NCBI GenBank assembly: GCA_025594325.1
Contig: JANHCV010000005.1
Span: 895,501-959,500 of the forward strand
Length of the DNA: 64,000 nucleotides
Source of the DNA: Blastocladiella emersonii ATCC 22665
Taxonomy: Eukaryota; Blastocladiomycota; Blastocladiomycetes; Blastocladiales; Blastocladiaceae
Direction: 5' to 3'
The notes under the pieces are model-generated. The model saw nothing but the letters and a program-made list of their open reading frames with translations, ran no database searches and was not told where the DNA came from. The translations under genes and the position numbers were made by a program. This document shows positions 19,501-30,931 of the stretch, one piece after another (position 1 is the first letter of the stretch; each line of letters starts with the position of its first letter).

Positions 19501-21653
19501 CTACTCGTCGTCGCTGAGCCCTTCCAATCCCGCGTCGCTCTCGGCGTCCTCGTCGTCATCCGAGTCAGACTCGTCCTCGTCGCCCATGACCACGTCGCCG
19601 TCATCCACGGCCATGGCGTCCGAGTCGTACTCCTCATCATCGTCGTCCTCGTCGTACACCGCGCCGTCGACGTGGTCCGACGAGTTGAGCTCGTCGCCGA
19701 GCTGCTCGAGGGTGCGCGAGTTGGCGCGGGCCTTGACGTGGCGCAGCGTGTTGTTGCCGCCGCGCGCCGCCGCGTACCGCATGTCCTCGAAGTAGTCCTC
19801 GCCATCGTTGTCGTCGTCGTTGACAACGAGAACACTCGCGTCGCGGCCACCACTCGTCGCAGCAGCAGCGAAACTGCCGGCGAGATCGTGGCGCTGCTCG
19901 AGCTGGTCGAGGACGAGCTCGAGGCGGCCCTGGAGCTTGAGCAGCTTCTTGCCGTGGTCGACGCGCGTGTCGAGGACGTGGTAGAAGGCCGACAGCTTGC
20001 GCACGAGGTCGGGCACCGTCATCAGGTACCCGCAGTGCACGACGACCGCCGCGCGGATCCACTCGAGCAGCTGCGCCGCGCGCGAGTGGCGCCGCATGAA
20101 CCGGTCGACGACCGCGTGCAGGAACGGCACCACGTGCTGCGTCGGCAGCTTGCGCAGCGTATTCTGGATCACCTGCGGCGTCAGCGAGGGCGCGCCCAGA
20201 ACCGACTCGAGCAGGTCCGTGTCGCCCGAGTGCAGCGCCTGCGTCAGCGTGACGTGCAGGGACGTGATGTCGCCGATCGCCGCGGTGGTGCCGTTGGCCG
20301 AAGTGGCCGTGGCGGCAGCGGCGGCGGTCGCGGCGGCCGTGTTCATCTGCAGGGCGGCGAGACGCTCGGCGAGGGACTTCTGCTGCTCCTCGGCGGCGGC
20401 GCCCGACGCGGGCTTGAGGGCGATGGTCGGGAGCGCCATGTCGCTAGCGTGCGAGGCCGTGGAGTTACCACCGGTGCGGTACTCCTGGCGCTTGCCGGCG
20501 TTGGGCTTGGCGTTGAACGAGGCGATCTGCGTCGACCGCACGAGCGTGGCCGACTCGACGAGCGAGCCGTCGGCCTGGGTGAAGGCGAGGGTCTCGAACA
20601 CGGGGTTGAGCGAGGCGCCGCGCGTCACGAGCAGGCGCGACTCGGCGGCGGCCGTGGTGGTGAAGGCGGCGGCCGTCACGGGAACGTCCTCCTTGGACTC
20701 GAGTGACACGACGCGCAGGACCGACTCGGGCGCGCGCGCCGAGAACTTGGCGCGCTTGTTCTTCTTGCCACCAGGAGCGGGCGATGCCGCGGGCGCGGCC
20801 GAAGCCCACAGGCCCAGGGTGCCGTTCTCGGACAGCACGGCGACGGCGCCCGGGGTGGCGTCGGCGTGCGACACGGCGAAGGCGCGCACGTTGTGGTCGA
20901 GCGACAGCGCGGGCAGGGGCTGCGGCTGCGCGAGCGAGATGTCGTACACGTTGACGAACCGGTCCTGGCTCGCGGACGTCAGCAGCAGGCGGCCGTCGCG
21001 CGTGGTGGCGAGGTGGGTCACGTCCGAGGTGTGGGCCGAGAACTTGGCCACCACGGCGTGCTGCTTGGCCAGGTCGAAGATGGTGATGCCCGAGTCGGCG
21101 ACGATCAGCCGCTTGCCGTCGGGCGTCAGCAGGAGCTGCTTGGGCGACGCCTTGTTCTTGGACTTGAACTTGCTATACACGGTCGATCGGGCGTGTGAGC
21201 GACGGGTTTCCGCGTAGGCAACACGGGTCAGACGTACGTCTCAACAGTGCCCTTGGCGACATCCCACTTGACGATCCAATCGTCCTGGCCGCACGAGTAG
21301 GCGGTGGCGGATCCGGGGACAAAGACAAAGGCGTTGACGGCGGACGAGTGGGCGCCGGCGAGCGTCGCGTGCAGGTTGCCGTCGAGCGCCGAGACGATCT
21401 GGACGGTCCCGTTGGACAGGCAGATGGCGAGCACGGGCATCACGGCGTTGCCGCCCGCGGGCAGCGTGCCCCACGCCACGGACGTGACCGTGGTGTGGTC
21501 AGGCGGCGTGTGGTCGGCGAGCACGGCCGCGGTCGCCGTCTTCCACAGCGACACGCGCTGCGCATCGGCAATCTCCTGCACCACCGCTAGGTACGCCGTG
21601 TCGGCGCTGTACGCGTAGCGCGCGCTGCCGGTCGCCGACGCCGTGGGCTGCAT
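19501..21653 (-). CDS. UTP5: U3 snoRNP / t-UTP protein UTP5 (WDR43)
   Basis: Nucleolar WD40 protein of the small-subunit processome; family members act in early pre-rRNA transcription and processing. Exons 21653-21238 and 21172-19501, 65-nt intron, 695 residues. The first about 270 residues hold WD-like repeats (CGQDDWIVKWDV, LLLTPDGKRLIVADSG, LLLTSASQDRFVNVYDI). The Utp12 domain follows (TLTQALHSGDTDLLESVL through RLELVLDQLEQRHDL), then a strongly acidic tail of Asp/Glu runs. Length and order suit WDR43/Utp5. The gene is convergent with the kinase (281 bp) and divergent from cyclin L (267 bp). Confidence 0.88.
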
Positions 21654-21920
21654 GGTTTTCGGGGGGCGCGGTGCGAATAGTGGTTGCGGGGGCGCTACGT
21701 CCTCGACGTCACCGTTGTTCCCAGCGTGGGTAACCGATCGCGACCGTGGCGACGGCGGCGGAGCGTGGGCTGCGTCGCGAGGTCGAGAAACTGCGATTCG
21801 CGTCAGGTGGCGTCACATGCCGCGTCGCCACCCTCGATTTTGATTCGTGTTCACCCCGCGTCTCCCTTCTCCACCCTGCCCGTCCAAGATACAGTAGCCG
21901 CGTTGCTGCGGTATTACTCG

Positions 21921-23413
21921 ATGCAATCCAATGAAGCCGGACACGCGGACTCGGATGTCCCGTCGTCCGTGACGCCGTCGGAGCAGGACGGCGTACCGCC
22001 CGTGCTTGAGGCGCGCCTCCGCGTCCTCGGGTGCACGCTGATTGACGGTGCCGGTCGATCCCTGGACCTGTACACTGTCCTTCATCTCATGTGATGTTTC
22101 CATGACCAACGCCGCCCTCGACCCCCGTCTAGCCCACAGCCGACCGTCGCGACCGCGCAGGCGCTGCTGCAACGGTTCTACTTTGTCGCCTCGCTCAAGA
22201 AGTTTGGCGTGCGGGTACGCCGATCACCAGACATCTACCGTAGCATCGAAGCTGACGCCATGGAGTCCGCGGAGGTGTAGGACATTGCGGTCGGCGCCCT
22301 GTTCCTCGCCTGCAAGCTCGAGGAGACGCCGCAGACGATCCGCAACGTCATTAACGTGTTCTACCACCACCTGCAGCTGCACAAGGGATACACGTCGCCC
22401 GCGCCCATGGACCCGAACTCGGCGGTACGCCTAGCCACGCTGCTTCCTCCGCGACGTGAGAAACTAACCCTTGGCCACCGTAGGAATTCTCGGACTGGGA
22501 GCACCGCCTGCTGCGGTCCGAAATGTACATCCTCAAGCACCTGGGCTTCCACGCGCACGTCGCGCACCCACACATCTGGGTCCTGCACTACGCGCGCGCG
22601 CTGCAGCTGCCCGCCACGCACCCGCACGTCGTCCAGACCGCGTGGAACCTGTGCAACGACAGCTTCCGCCTCCCGCTCGTCTGCTTCTACCAGCCCTACA
22701 TCCTCGCCGCCGCGTGCCTGTGGCTCGCCGCCCGCAAGCATGTCGTCCCCCTGCCCGAGACACCACACCCGTGGTACACACTGCTCGACGTCCCGCGCGA
22801 CGCCATCGACCACATTGCCGCGCAGCTCGTGCACCTCGACTCGCTCACCCTGCGCTGCGACCTCCCGCTCAAGGCCGACGATATCACGCCCGAGTGGACC
22901 GATCCCGCCACCATCGACCGCATGCTCGGCCCCGATGGCATGCAGGACGCGATCCGCGAACGCGACGCACGCCGCGAGCGACAGCGTAAGGAGCGCGAGG
23001 CTGCCGAGGCCGAGGACAAGCGCCGCGCCGCGGAAGCCGCAGCTGCTGCTGCGGCCGCTGCTGCCGAGGCTGCACGCCTGGCCGCTCAAGCTCCACCAGC
23101 GGCCGCAGCGAAACCGGTCGTCGGCCAGGACGCGTTCCGCGCCGCCCTCGAGCAGGCCCGCGCCAAGGCGGCCGAGCTGTCGCGCTCGTCGGGTCGCACG
23201 TCCTCGTCTTCCTCGTCGCGGCACCAGCGCGACTCTGGCGGCCGTGACTCGCGGTCTTCGCGCGACGATTACAGCAGTCGCGGCCGGTACCGCGATTCCT
23301 CGAGCCGCGATCGCGAGCGGGGACGCGACTACGACCGGGATCGCGACCGCGATCGTGACCGGTACCGCTCGTCGGGATCGAGTAGGGGCGGTTCCGACTA
23401 CTACCGCCGGTGA
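21921..23413 (+). CDS. Cyclin L-like cyclin with RS-rich tail
   Basis: Exons 21921-22069, 22133-22214, 22281-22424, 22484-23413; 434 residues. The cyclin box reads RLRVLGCTLIDGAG, then TAQALLQRFYFVASLKKFGV, ALFLACKLEETPQTIRNVIN and EMYILKHLGFHAHVAHPH. The C-terminus has an Ala/Glu-rich coiled stretch and then a tail of Arg-Ser, Arg-Asp and Arg-Glu dipeptides. That combination is typical of cyclin L, which partners CDK10/11-type kinases in transcription and splicing control. An in-frame TAG at 22278 ends the second intron and is removed by splicing. Cyclin K is the main alternative, but the RS tail favours L. Confidence 0.85.
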
Positions 23414-23568
23414 TGGAACAGTGAAATACATGGTGCACGCGCGTCTACGTTGCCTTGAACGGCTCACCTGAGTGCGAGCTGCGTTAACATGTGCAGTGTT
23501 CGTCACCATCCAATGCAGCCTCAACTGAGCACCCACCGTGATTTTGTAAGCAGAGACTTGCTGAGAAC

Positions 23569-23577
23569 TCATGTGAT
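23569..23577 (+). promoter_or_regulatory. TCATGTGAT site upstream of family gene F
   Basis: Same core as before genes B, D and G. Unlike D, E and G, no ACGCGT was found in the gap between cyclin L and F. An ATAAAA stretch lies near 23656. Confidence 0.35.
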
Positions 23578-23686
23578 GTGAGACAACTGACAGGAGGCGT
23601 CCGGAGCTCGTCTGACTTTCGTCAGGCGCTCGCGGCCCCCGCACCAAGGGCCACAATAAAACGAAGTTCTCCGACCCTCGCACTCC

Positions 23687-24952
23687 ATGAAACGAATGAA
23701 AACTACCATGAAGCCAGCCTTGTCGCAATCGCCCAAGCACGGGCTTCCCACGACGAGCAATGACGCGAAACTCGCCCTCTGCAGCATGCCGTGCGAAGTC
23801 CTCGCCATGATCCTGCAGCTCGCAGAGCCACGCGATGTTGTACTCGTTGCAACGCGTGAGCTCAAGTGCATTGCCCTCGATCCCGCGGTGGAGCGCATCT
23901 GGAATCGGCGGCGTTTGTCCCCGTGGCTTCTCAACGGAGCGCTCGACGTGACCAACCGCTTCCCCGGCTACCCGATCACCGACCTCAACCGGTACTTTGC
24001 GCGCACCCAGCCAGGATCGCCTCATTATCCAAACCTTCGCTTCTACCGCGCTGTTTCGGCCGTCCTTCTCGAGCTCATGAGCCCGACCCGCGGGAGTCGT
24101 GCGTCCGACCCGAAGCTGCTCTCAACGTTCTTGAAACTCAAGGGCGCCAAAAACGACACACGCAAATGGGAGAAGTGGACCAGGACTGACCTCAGAAATT
24201 ACGGCTACAACGCACCTGCGTTTACCTATGACGACGACGGTGCCGAGCGGGACGGGGACGCACCAGACCGTCCCGATGTTGCTGGTATCGTTATTCGTCA
24301 CCGTCGCCGCGTGACATCGTGTCTGCGGTCTCCCGTATTCTCGCAGATTCACCTCCTCGCTGTCGTGGCCATGCAGGCCGACGCCAACACTGCGCGTTCG
24401 CTGCTCGTTGATACGCACAAGCGGGCGCCCGAGCTCCTTCAAATCACGCGGAAGAAGTGGTCGTTGGTTACTTGCCTCCCGCTTGGAACCTTGGAGTGCA
24501 AATATTACTTCTTCGAGCAAAAGTTGCGCTTGCTCGACTACCTCGTACTTGTCTCTGTTGCAGCTTGGAATCCTGGAATGCTTGAAGGACTCGGCGCTTT
24601 AGAGCAAGGCATCACCTCGGCAGAGCCCCTCGACTTGTCTGCAACGGAGTTCGAGCTCACTCACATTCTCACCGACCGCTTCCCAAAAAGTGCCGAGGGA
24701 GCCTTCAACGTTTTCCGCACGCTCGATTGGGTGTTTCACTTCGCTCCCTCGTTCGCCAAGCAGCTAGTCGATGCTGGTCTGCTCACAGCCCTCATGCAAC
24801 CGCACATGTCCGCCGCGCTCGTCCACATGCTGTGGAACCACGCTGACGAGCTGCTGGCTGGAGTAAAGCCCGAGGATCTCGCCAAGCTTGCTGGGCAGGG
24901 GTACGACAGTTGCGACTTGATTAAACGAGCGGATCGAGGCAAGGCGGCGTGA
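23687..24952 (+). CDS. Family gene F, F-box-like protein (subfamily of D and G)
   Basis: Intronless, up to 421 residues. Three in-frame ATGs stand close together (23687, 23696, 23708); the third aligns with ATGs in D, E and G. F-box-like segment MPCEVLAMILQLAEPRD, then ATRELKCIALDPAVERIWNR, GSPHYPNLRFYRAVSAVLLE, FSQIHLLAVVAMQADA and LDYLVLVSVAAWNPGMLEG, all shared with D and G. It stops after the NHADELLAGVKPED block, some 190 residues short of D. F and G are neighbours in tandem and look closest to each other. Function unknown. Confidence 0.7.
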   Translation: MKRMKTTMKPALSQSPKHGLPTTSNDAKLALCSMPCEVLAMILQLAEPRDVVLVATRELKCIALDPAVERIWNRRRLSPWLLNGALDVTNRFPGYPITDLNRYFARTQPGSPHYPNLRFYRAVSAVLLELMSPTRGSRASDPKLLSTFLKLKGAKNDTRKWEKWTRTDLRNYGYNAPAFTYDDDGAERDGDAPDRPDVAGIVIRHRRRVTSCLRSPVFSQIHLLAVVAMQADANTARSLLVDTHKRAPELLQITRKKWSLVTCLPLGTLECKYYFFEQKLRLLDYLVLVSVAAWNPGMLEGLGALEQGITSAEPLDLSATEFELTHILTDRFPKSAEGAFNVFRTLDWVFHFAPSFAKQLVDAGLLTALMQPHMSAALVHMLWNHADELLAGVKPEDLAKLAGQGYDSCDLIKRADRGKAA

Positions 24953-25292
24953 TTGCAAAAAACTTTGATCACGTCGCTGAGATCGTTGAATTATTGATCG
25001 CGGGATTTGTCCGAACCGAGGCGCCGTGGGCCATGTGTTTTTGCGTTGTTGGGCGATTGCCCGTCAGTTTGGCGCACAATATAATTGGTAGCTGCATCCC
25101 GGAAACATGTCTCTCCTCAGCGAGGTGCGAGACGTGCGAGAGACGCGTCAAACAATCATGTGATGGGGGACACGAATGGCAGGAGCTTTTTGGCTCGATT
25201 TTGTCCGGATTTTGTCCGTCACCCTCTCGCTCCCGCGGCCCGATAAATGCTCCAGGCAAGCGGATCCAGCCCTCTCGCACTCCACGAAACAA
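24953..25292. promoter_or_regulatory. Intergenic and upstream region of family gene G
   Basis: Holds GACGCGTC at 25142-25149 and TCATGTGAT at 25156-25164, 130-150 bp before the G start, and GATAAAT near 25240 as a weak TATA-like element. No coding signal was seen. Confidence 0.4.
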
Positions 25293-26537
25293 ATGCAGAC
25301 TCTCATGGATACAAACTTGCCGCAATCCGTCAGCGATGGCCTTCCAACTGCGGTCGACGATGCGAGACTCGAGCTTCGGGACGTGCCGTGCGAGCTCCTT
25401 ACCGTGATCCTGCAGCTTTCGGAGCCACGCGAGTGCCTTCATGCTTCGACGCGGGAGCTCCATGATATCGTCTCCGATCCGGAGGTCGGGCAGGTGTGGA
25501 TCCGGCGGCGCCTGAGCCTTTGGCTTCGCAAGGGGGCGTTCGACATGCCCAACCGCTTCCCTTGCTTTCCGATCACCAACCTAAACCGGTACCTCTCGCG
25601 CACCGATACGGGCTCACCACACTATCCCAGCACCCGCTTCTTTCGAGATGCTTCGAACTTGTTTCTCGAGCTCATGGCGCCCAACCACGTCAAACGCGGG
25701 CGCGGGTCGAACTCAAAGCTTCTGTCGATGTTCACCAACCCAGAGACCGCGTTCGACGTGAGCGGCTGGGAAGAGCGGACCCGGACCGACCTCAAACCGT
25801 ACGGCTACAACGCCCCAATCCGAAACTACGCCGATGACGATCACGAGCGCGATGGGGACGAGCCTAACCGTCCCGACTATTACTACTACGGGCGTCCCCG
25901 CCGCGTGACGTCGTGTCAACGTTCCCCCGTCTTCTCGCAGATTCAGCTCCTTGCTGCCGCGATCCTCCGGGCCGACGCCGACACTGTGCGTGCGCTGCTG
26001 GTTGCCACGCACGAGCGGGCGCCTCAGCTGCTCCAACTCACGCGCGACAACTGGTTCAGGGCGACTGGAATCCCTCTTGGTACCTGGCAATCCAACTTTG
26101 CCTTTTTCGTGCAAGAGTTGCGCCTGGTTGACTACCTTGTGCTCGTCTCCGTTGCAGATTGGAATCCAGGGCTGCTTGAAGGGCTCAGCGCTTTGGGGGA
26201 AAACGGCGACACCTCGAGCTTCCGCAGTTTGTCGGCAACTGATCTTGAGCTCACTCACATCCTCACCGAACGTTTGCCAAAGCTTGCCGGGGCCGTGACT
26301 CGCACGCTTGACTGGGCATTTCGCTTTGCTCCGTCACTCGGCAAGCAACTGGTCGGTGCTGGACTGCTCAAAGCTCTCATGCAACCGCACATGATCGCCA
26401 CGCTCTCGTTCATGCTCTCACACCACGCCGACGAGTTACTGGCTGAGTCAAAAGCCGAGGATCGCGCCAAGCTCAACGTCCCAGAGCGCACTGGCTCCGA
26501 GGTGATGAAACGGGCGGATCGACGTGACGTGGCATAA
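25293..26537 (+). CDS. Family gene G, F-box-like protein (subfamily of D and F)
   Basis: Intronless, 414 residues from MQTLMDTNLPQSVSDG; the ATG at 25308 is the conserved alternative. F-box-like segment VPCELLTVILQLSEPREC, then GSPHYPSTRFFRDASNLFLE, FSQIQLLAAAILRADADTV, LDWAFRFAPSLGKQLVGAGL. It ends, like F, soon after the HHADELL block with the charged tail MKRADRRDVA. It is the mirror counterpart of D: B/C and D converge on the left as G and B'/C' converge on the right. Function unknown. Confidence 0.7.
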   Translation: MQTLMDTNLPQSVSDGLPTAVDDARLELRDVPCELLTVILQLSEPRECLHASTRELHDIVSDPEVGQVWIRRRLSLWLRKGAFDMPNRFPCFPITNLNRYLSRTDTGSPHYPSTRFFRDASNLFLELMAPNHVKRGRGSNSKLLSMFTNPETAFDVSGWEERTRTDLKPYGYNAPIRNYADDDHERDGDEPNRPDYYYYGRPRRVTSCQRSPVFSQIQLLAAAILRADADTVRALLVATHERAPQLLQLTRDNWFRATGIPLGTWQSNFAFFVQELRLVDYLVLVSVADWNPGLLEGLSALGENGDTSSFRSLSATDLELTHILTERLPKLAGAVTRTLDWAFRFAPSLGKQLVGAGLLKALMQPHMIATLSFMLSHHADELLAESKAEDRAKLNVPERTGSEVMKRADRRDVA

Positions 26538-27180
26538 TATGCAAGTTATTCGCACAACGCCGCTAGAACGACAACGTTGATTCATTCATAGCGGGGTTCA
26601 TGGGAGGGAGGCAAAGCTGTGCAGAGCGGTGAACTGGATGTGATGTCTCAGACAACGTGATAACTCGACGCGTCTTAAGGCTTCCGAATCAGGCGACAGA
26701 AAAAACGAGTGCTTGTAGTGTGACGGGGATGGCGGAAGTAGCTCGCTAGTAAAAATCAGAACAAGCTTCGAACGTCACGTACATCAAGTATCACACAACC
26801 ACGTTAGCCCGCTCGGGCCAGTAAGGCGCTGGATGTTACGTACTCGAGTTCAAATAATTGATTTGATTTGATTTTTCTGTCATTTCCTCTTAAAGCTCAC
26901 AGTCATCAACGGGAACGGTGTAGAATGCGTCGTGGGCCGCGCCTTGACCAGGCGGGTTCTGCGAGGCACCTGGTAGCGGCTCAGGCAAAGCTCTCCAAAC
27001 AGTCTTCTGTTTGTTTGACAGAACACTTTATTCACAGCATCATCACACGACAGCCGCAAACCATGGCCTGACGCGTTGCGCCACTCACGTGATAGATCGA
27101 CGCGTCCGCTGGCACAGATCTTGAAACGTAGTCCAGCAAAACGGTAAACATGCAGCGAAAAGTAGACCGGAAAGCGCGCT
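26538..27180. other. Convergent intergenic region with orphan promoter-like motifs (right)
   Basis: Lies between the 3' ends of G and C'. It contains GACGCGTC (26667-26674, preceded by ACGTGATAA), ACGCGT (27071-27076), TCACGTGA (27085-27092) and GACGCGTC (27099-27106). The 27070-27094 stretch is the inverted match of 9326-9350. A short TTGAT-type repeat sits near 26858. I see no gene the motifs could serve. Confidence 0.5.
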
Positions 27181-29482
27181 TTAAACTTCGAGAAACGTGG
27201 TGAACTCGGTTGAGGTGACCGCTAGGGGAGCGGCTCGTGCAAGCATGGCCACGACGTTGGACACCTCCATGTTCTCCCGCGCAGCAGCGCGAACGGCATA
27301 ATTCGCCAAGCTGTAAGGCGGGACAGCACCATCGAGTAAACCTTCGGGAATAAGCTGCCAGACTGTGAGCGGTATTTCGTGCGCAAAAGAGCCAAAGACT
27401 TCATAGCAGAAGCAGGCAATCGCGTCGGTTGGGTCAAGGTCAAGCAAGATCTGCGCGCACTGCAGAGCCGACGCCAGAGAATCGCAGCCCAGGTCGGAAT
27501 TGCAACCGCATGGGGTCGCTACCATGGTCGCCATCGATCCCCATACCTGAACCGCGGTGCAGGTGGGGCCGTCCAACGGTTCAGCTGCAAAAATGGCTGC
27601 TACATCGCGCCAAGCCTGCTGAGCGAATAGTGGGCACGGGGCACTCGGCTCCAAAGTTGATGCTCCGTGTGTGGTTGAAGCAGAAGCAAAGAGGTTTTGG
27701 TAAAGTTTGTCCTGGTCGCGAGCCGGAAGGAGCGCCGTGAAAAGTAGCGTCTGAAGCTCTGCCTCTCGAATCAAGTGCATTGCCTCGTCTCGCGTATTGG
27801 GGTCTGCGATGGTAACCACAAGCAGGCGTTCAATGTTTTCACGAACATCGCACGAAATGATGGGTGTCTGCGTGCATCTGCTGCGACCGACGACCATATA
27901 AAGCAGGTCAAGCGGATGAGCAATAAAATTTCCGCTGAGTAACCCGTTCGTGTGAAGAGCACACATGAATTCGTGCTTGATATAAACGTTTGCAAATGCG
28001 ACCAAAGCGTCCAGTGTCAAGCGGCGCGCAGTTTGAGAGTTTTCCGTCCGGCCGTTGGTAGACACGAAGTGAAGAATCCGCTGCGGAAGTCCATCTTGCA
28101 GAGCATGGAGACTTTGGTCAAAGGCTACCAGCATGGCCACGATTAGCTTTGACGGTTACGGTGCGTACGGATCAACAGGTCAGACTCGTACCAGCGAGTA
28201 AGAGCGCAGCCCAACCCTGGTCGTCGTGCAGCGCTCGAAACTTGCGCACCAGGGAACGTTCGCCTCGCGCAATCGCTGCGCCAAGGAGAGATGCATGTGC
28301 CGACGGTTGCACATAGCCTTGACGGTCAAGGAGATCAAGCTCGCGTAGTGACAAATCGTCATAGAACCATCGAATAATGCAGCGCCCGAGAACGTGAAGC
28401 TCATCCACGTTGCGAGGGTCAAGCGACGTGGCCCACGAAAAGTGCTGTGGAAACTGCTGCAGAAGCGGGATCACCTGGCGAAACATGCGCCGCTCGAGCG
28501 AGACTGCCACGTAAGCTTTACGTGCCGGTTCCATCATGTGCTCCAATCTCGCAAACAGCCATTTAAACAAGGCCAATTGCTCATTGAGCTGCTCGGGCTC
28601 GCACAGGTCCATGCGTTGGTGCAAAATGTAGATAGACTGCTGGTCGCTCATGCAGCGGGTAAGCGCAGCAGTGTCAATAGGATGGGCGTCGTCAGCCAGC
28701 AAGGTCTCGAGCAGCGGGACGCGCCAATTTAAGATGGCGACAAGAGCTAGCACGTCCGGCAGTCCGGCAACAAAATCCGGGTGCGCGAAGGGGCCAAGCT
28801 TGCTGCAGACTTTGTACCGCGTAGATTTCGGGTTTTGCTTGTCGTAGAGAAGCCGTACCCAGTCGGCTGGACGAAGCGAGAGGTCGAGAGCGTGTGGAAA
28901 CTTGGTTGTGAGCTTGGTGAGCATGTTGTGGAACAAGTCAGCCCGACCATAGCTAATTGCGGCGACCAATAGGTGGAGGTAGGCTACGAGAGGGTGACGC
29001 AACGCGTGCGATTTGCCACCATTGCGGTTAAGTTGGACCACAAGGGCATCGGCTTGCACGTCACTCGCTCGAATGTGGCGAAGCAGATGATCCGTAAACT
29101 GGACCAGTAAGCCGCTCGAGTTGAAGTTGTGGTCGAGGGACCACGGGGCCGCTGAAAGGGTGGATGAGTCGTTGGGATCGGTTTTGAACAGGTGCGTGAC
29201 AAGGTCGTTACTTGGCCACTTGGGTTCTTGGCCGAACTGATGGTTGTAAACGACTGGCATATCTGGAGGCGGTAGCCCCGCAACGATGGTGCTGAGTTGC
29301 ACCACCACACGGCGAGCCCACAGGAGCCGGACAAAGTCGTCTCGCGCTGCGCTGAGCAAGATGGCCGAGGAGGGCGCGAGAGCGCGACGGGGCTCGCTGA
29401 GCCGGATCACCTCGGCGAGCACTTCAGGAGGGAAATTCGCAAGGTTAAGCTCCGGAGGAGCACGTTGCATGGAGTTTAACAT
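27181..29482 (-). CDS. Family gene B'/C', full-length F-box-like protein (right arm)
   Basis: Mirror copy of B/C: exons 29482-28192 and 28124-27181, the same 67-nt intron, 744 residues. The protein is identical to B/C except at the extreme C-terminus (TFLEV instead of AVLNA), which falls outside the repeat arm. Both copies are intact, so the family may be expressed from two loci. For the domain description see the left-arm gene. Confidence 0.75.
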
Positions 29483-29924
29483 GGCGGTGTTTGTTAGGAG
29501 TGGGGTGCAAGAGAGCAACAGATCGCCGTCGAGGTCGAGACGCTTGTCGAGTGGCGCCGACGCCACCCGTCGTGACCGCCCTTGCGCATAAACGACGCGC
29601 GACTGCGCCGGGGCCGGGCCAATGATCATGAAAAGACAAGAATCAGCAACGTGCCCACGATGCGGGCAGCTCAGTAGTTAACACGCAAGGCTGTGCGACC
29701 CACGTGTTAATGTGATCAACTAGCGGCGGAGAGCTATCACATGAGGCAGCAAGTGTGACAACCGCAATACAATGTCAGAGAGACGTGGTATGCAGGGTTG
29801 ATTGGCGCGTTGGCCGCCCAACAGACCGCTGACACGAGTACTAACCTCAGCTTTGCGCAACAGCCTGTCTGTTCGGGAAGCTTGAGGAGGCACAAAGGGA
29901 TGCAAATGTATAGATCGGAAGCCA

Positions 29925-30890
29925 TCATCCAGCGTCACTATCTTCCAGTGCCGCGACAAACTCGGCGGACATGACCGTCTGCGGAGCACAGTGCTTGGCC
30001 ATGGCCACCATGATGGAGACGTCAACTTCACGCGTGTGAGCTGTCCTATTGACCAATAGTGCCAGCATAAGCGGTGAGAGGCCATTGTCAAGCGCGCCGT
30101 CAGGAAGGAGCTGCCAGATCGTTGACGAGTCGAGGTAGGGCAAGTATCAAATTTCGCCAGATATCAGGTCCGCGGGAGAGGCCACTTGTGTGCCAAAGTA
30201 GATGTGCGCGATTTGCTGAGCTGAAGCGAATGCGTCGCAGCCAAAGCGGGAGTCGCACAAGCGCGCAGTGTCCACGAATCCGCACAGGAGCAACCACTCT
30301 GGCATGGCACCATATAACGCGATCTCTTGAACCTCTGCAGCAAGCACGGCCACCGTATCCCACCACGCCTGCTGAGCGAGCAGCGGGCAGTTGGCGCAAG
30401 TGTCAAGTCCAGGAAGAAGCCACGCGGCGGAATGACAAGCACTTGTTTTCATGCCCTCTGGCGACATGAAAACTGCAAGCATGGCGGTAAGAAGCGCGGA
30501 CTGCCGCTTGGCTTGCAGTATTGTGGTTATGGTGGCAATTCGAGTGTCTGGATTTGCGATTGTGGCGACAACTAAACGCACGACGTCTACAGTGAGCTTT
30601 CGGTGAATAGGTGCTTCCAAAGCGAAGCCGTGTTTGATCACCGGGTCAACTTTGTGTCAGAGGACAAACATGTGCAGCAAGTCCAGCGGATGGGCAACAA
30701 AATCGCCCTCAAGCAAGCAATGGGCAACGGACCACCGAGTGGGACTGGAGCCGGGCCAAATAGCCTTGAGGTAGACTCTTCCAAATTCTTTGAGGTTGAG
30801 CGGGCTCAACTGGCATGCATGTTGATGGCTGGCGCCATCATTGTTGGCGGATTGTGAGGCGACATGGTGAAGAATGTGCTGAGGAATGTG
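29925..30890 (-). pseudogene. Relic of the C-terminal half of family gene A' (right arm)
   Basis: Mirror copy of the left-arm relic with the same two in-frame TGA codons, now at 30657-30659 and 30147-30149 on the minus strand. Sharing both lesions means they predate the duplication or were spread by gene conversion. Keeps CPLLAQQAWW. Confidence 0.7.
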
Positions 30891-30931
30891 CTACACGGCA
30901 CAGCATGGGTGAGCACGGTGGAAAACTTTTA

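Noticed and set aside
22215-22280. In-frame extension through the cyclin L intron (RSIEADAMESAEV before the TAG)
   Set aside because: Removing 22215-22280 joins KKFGVR to DIAVGALFLACK, matching cyclin L, and the stretch contains a CTGAC branch-like site and ends in GTGTAG.
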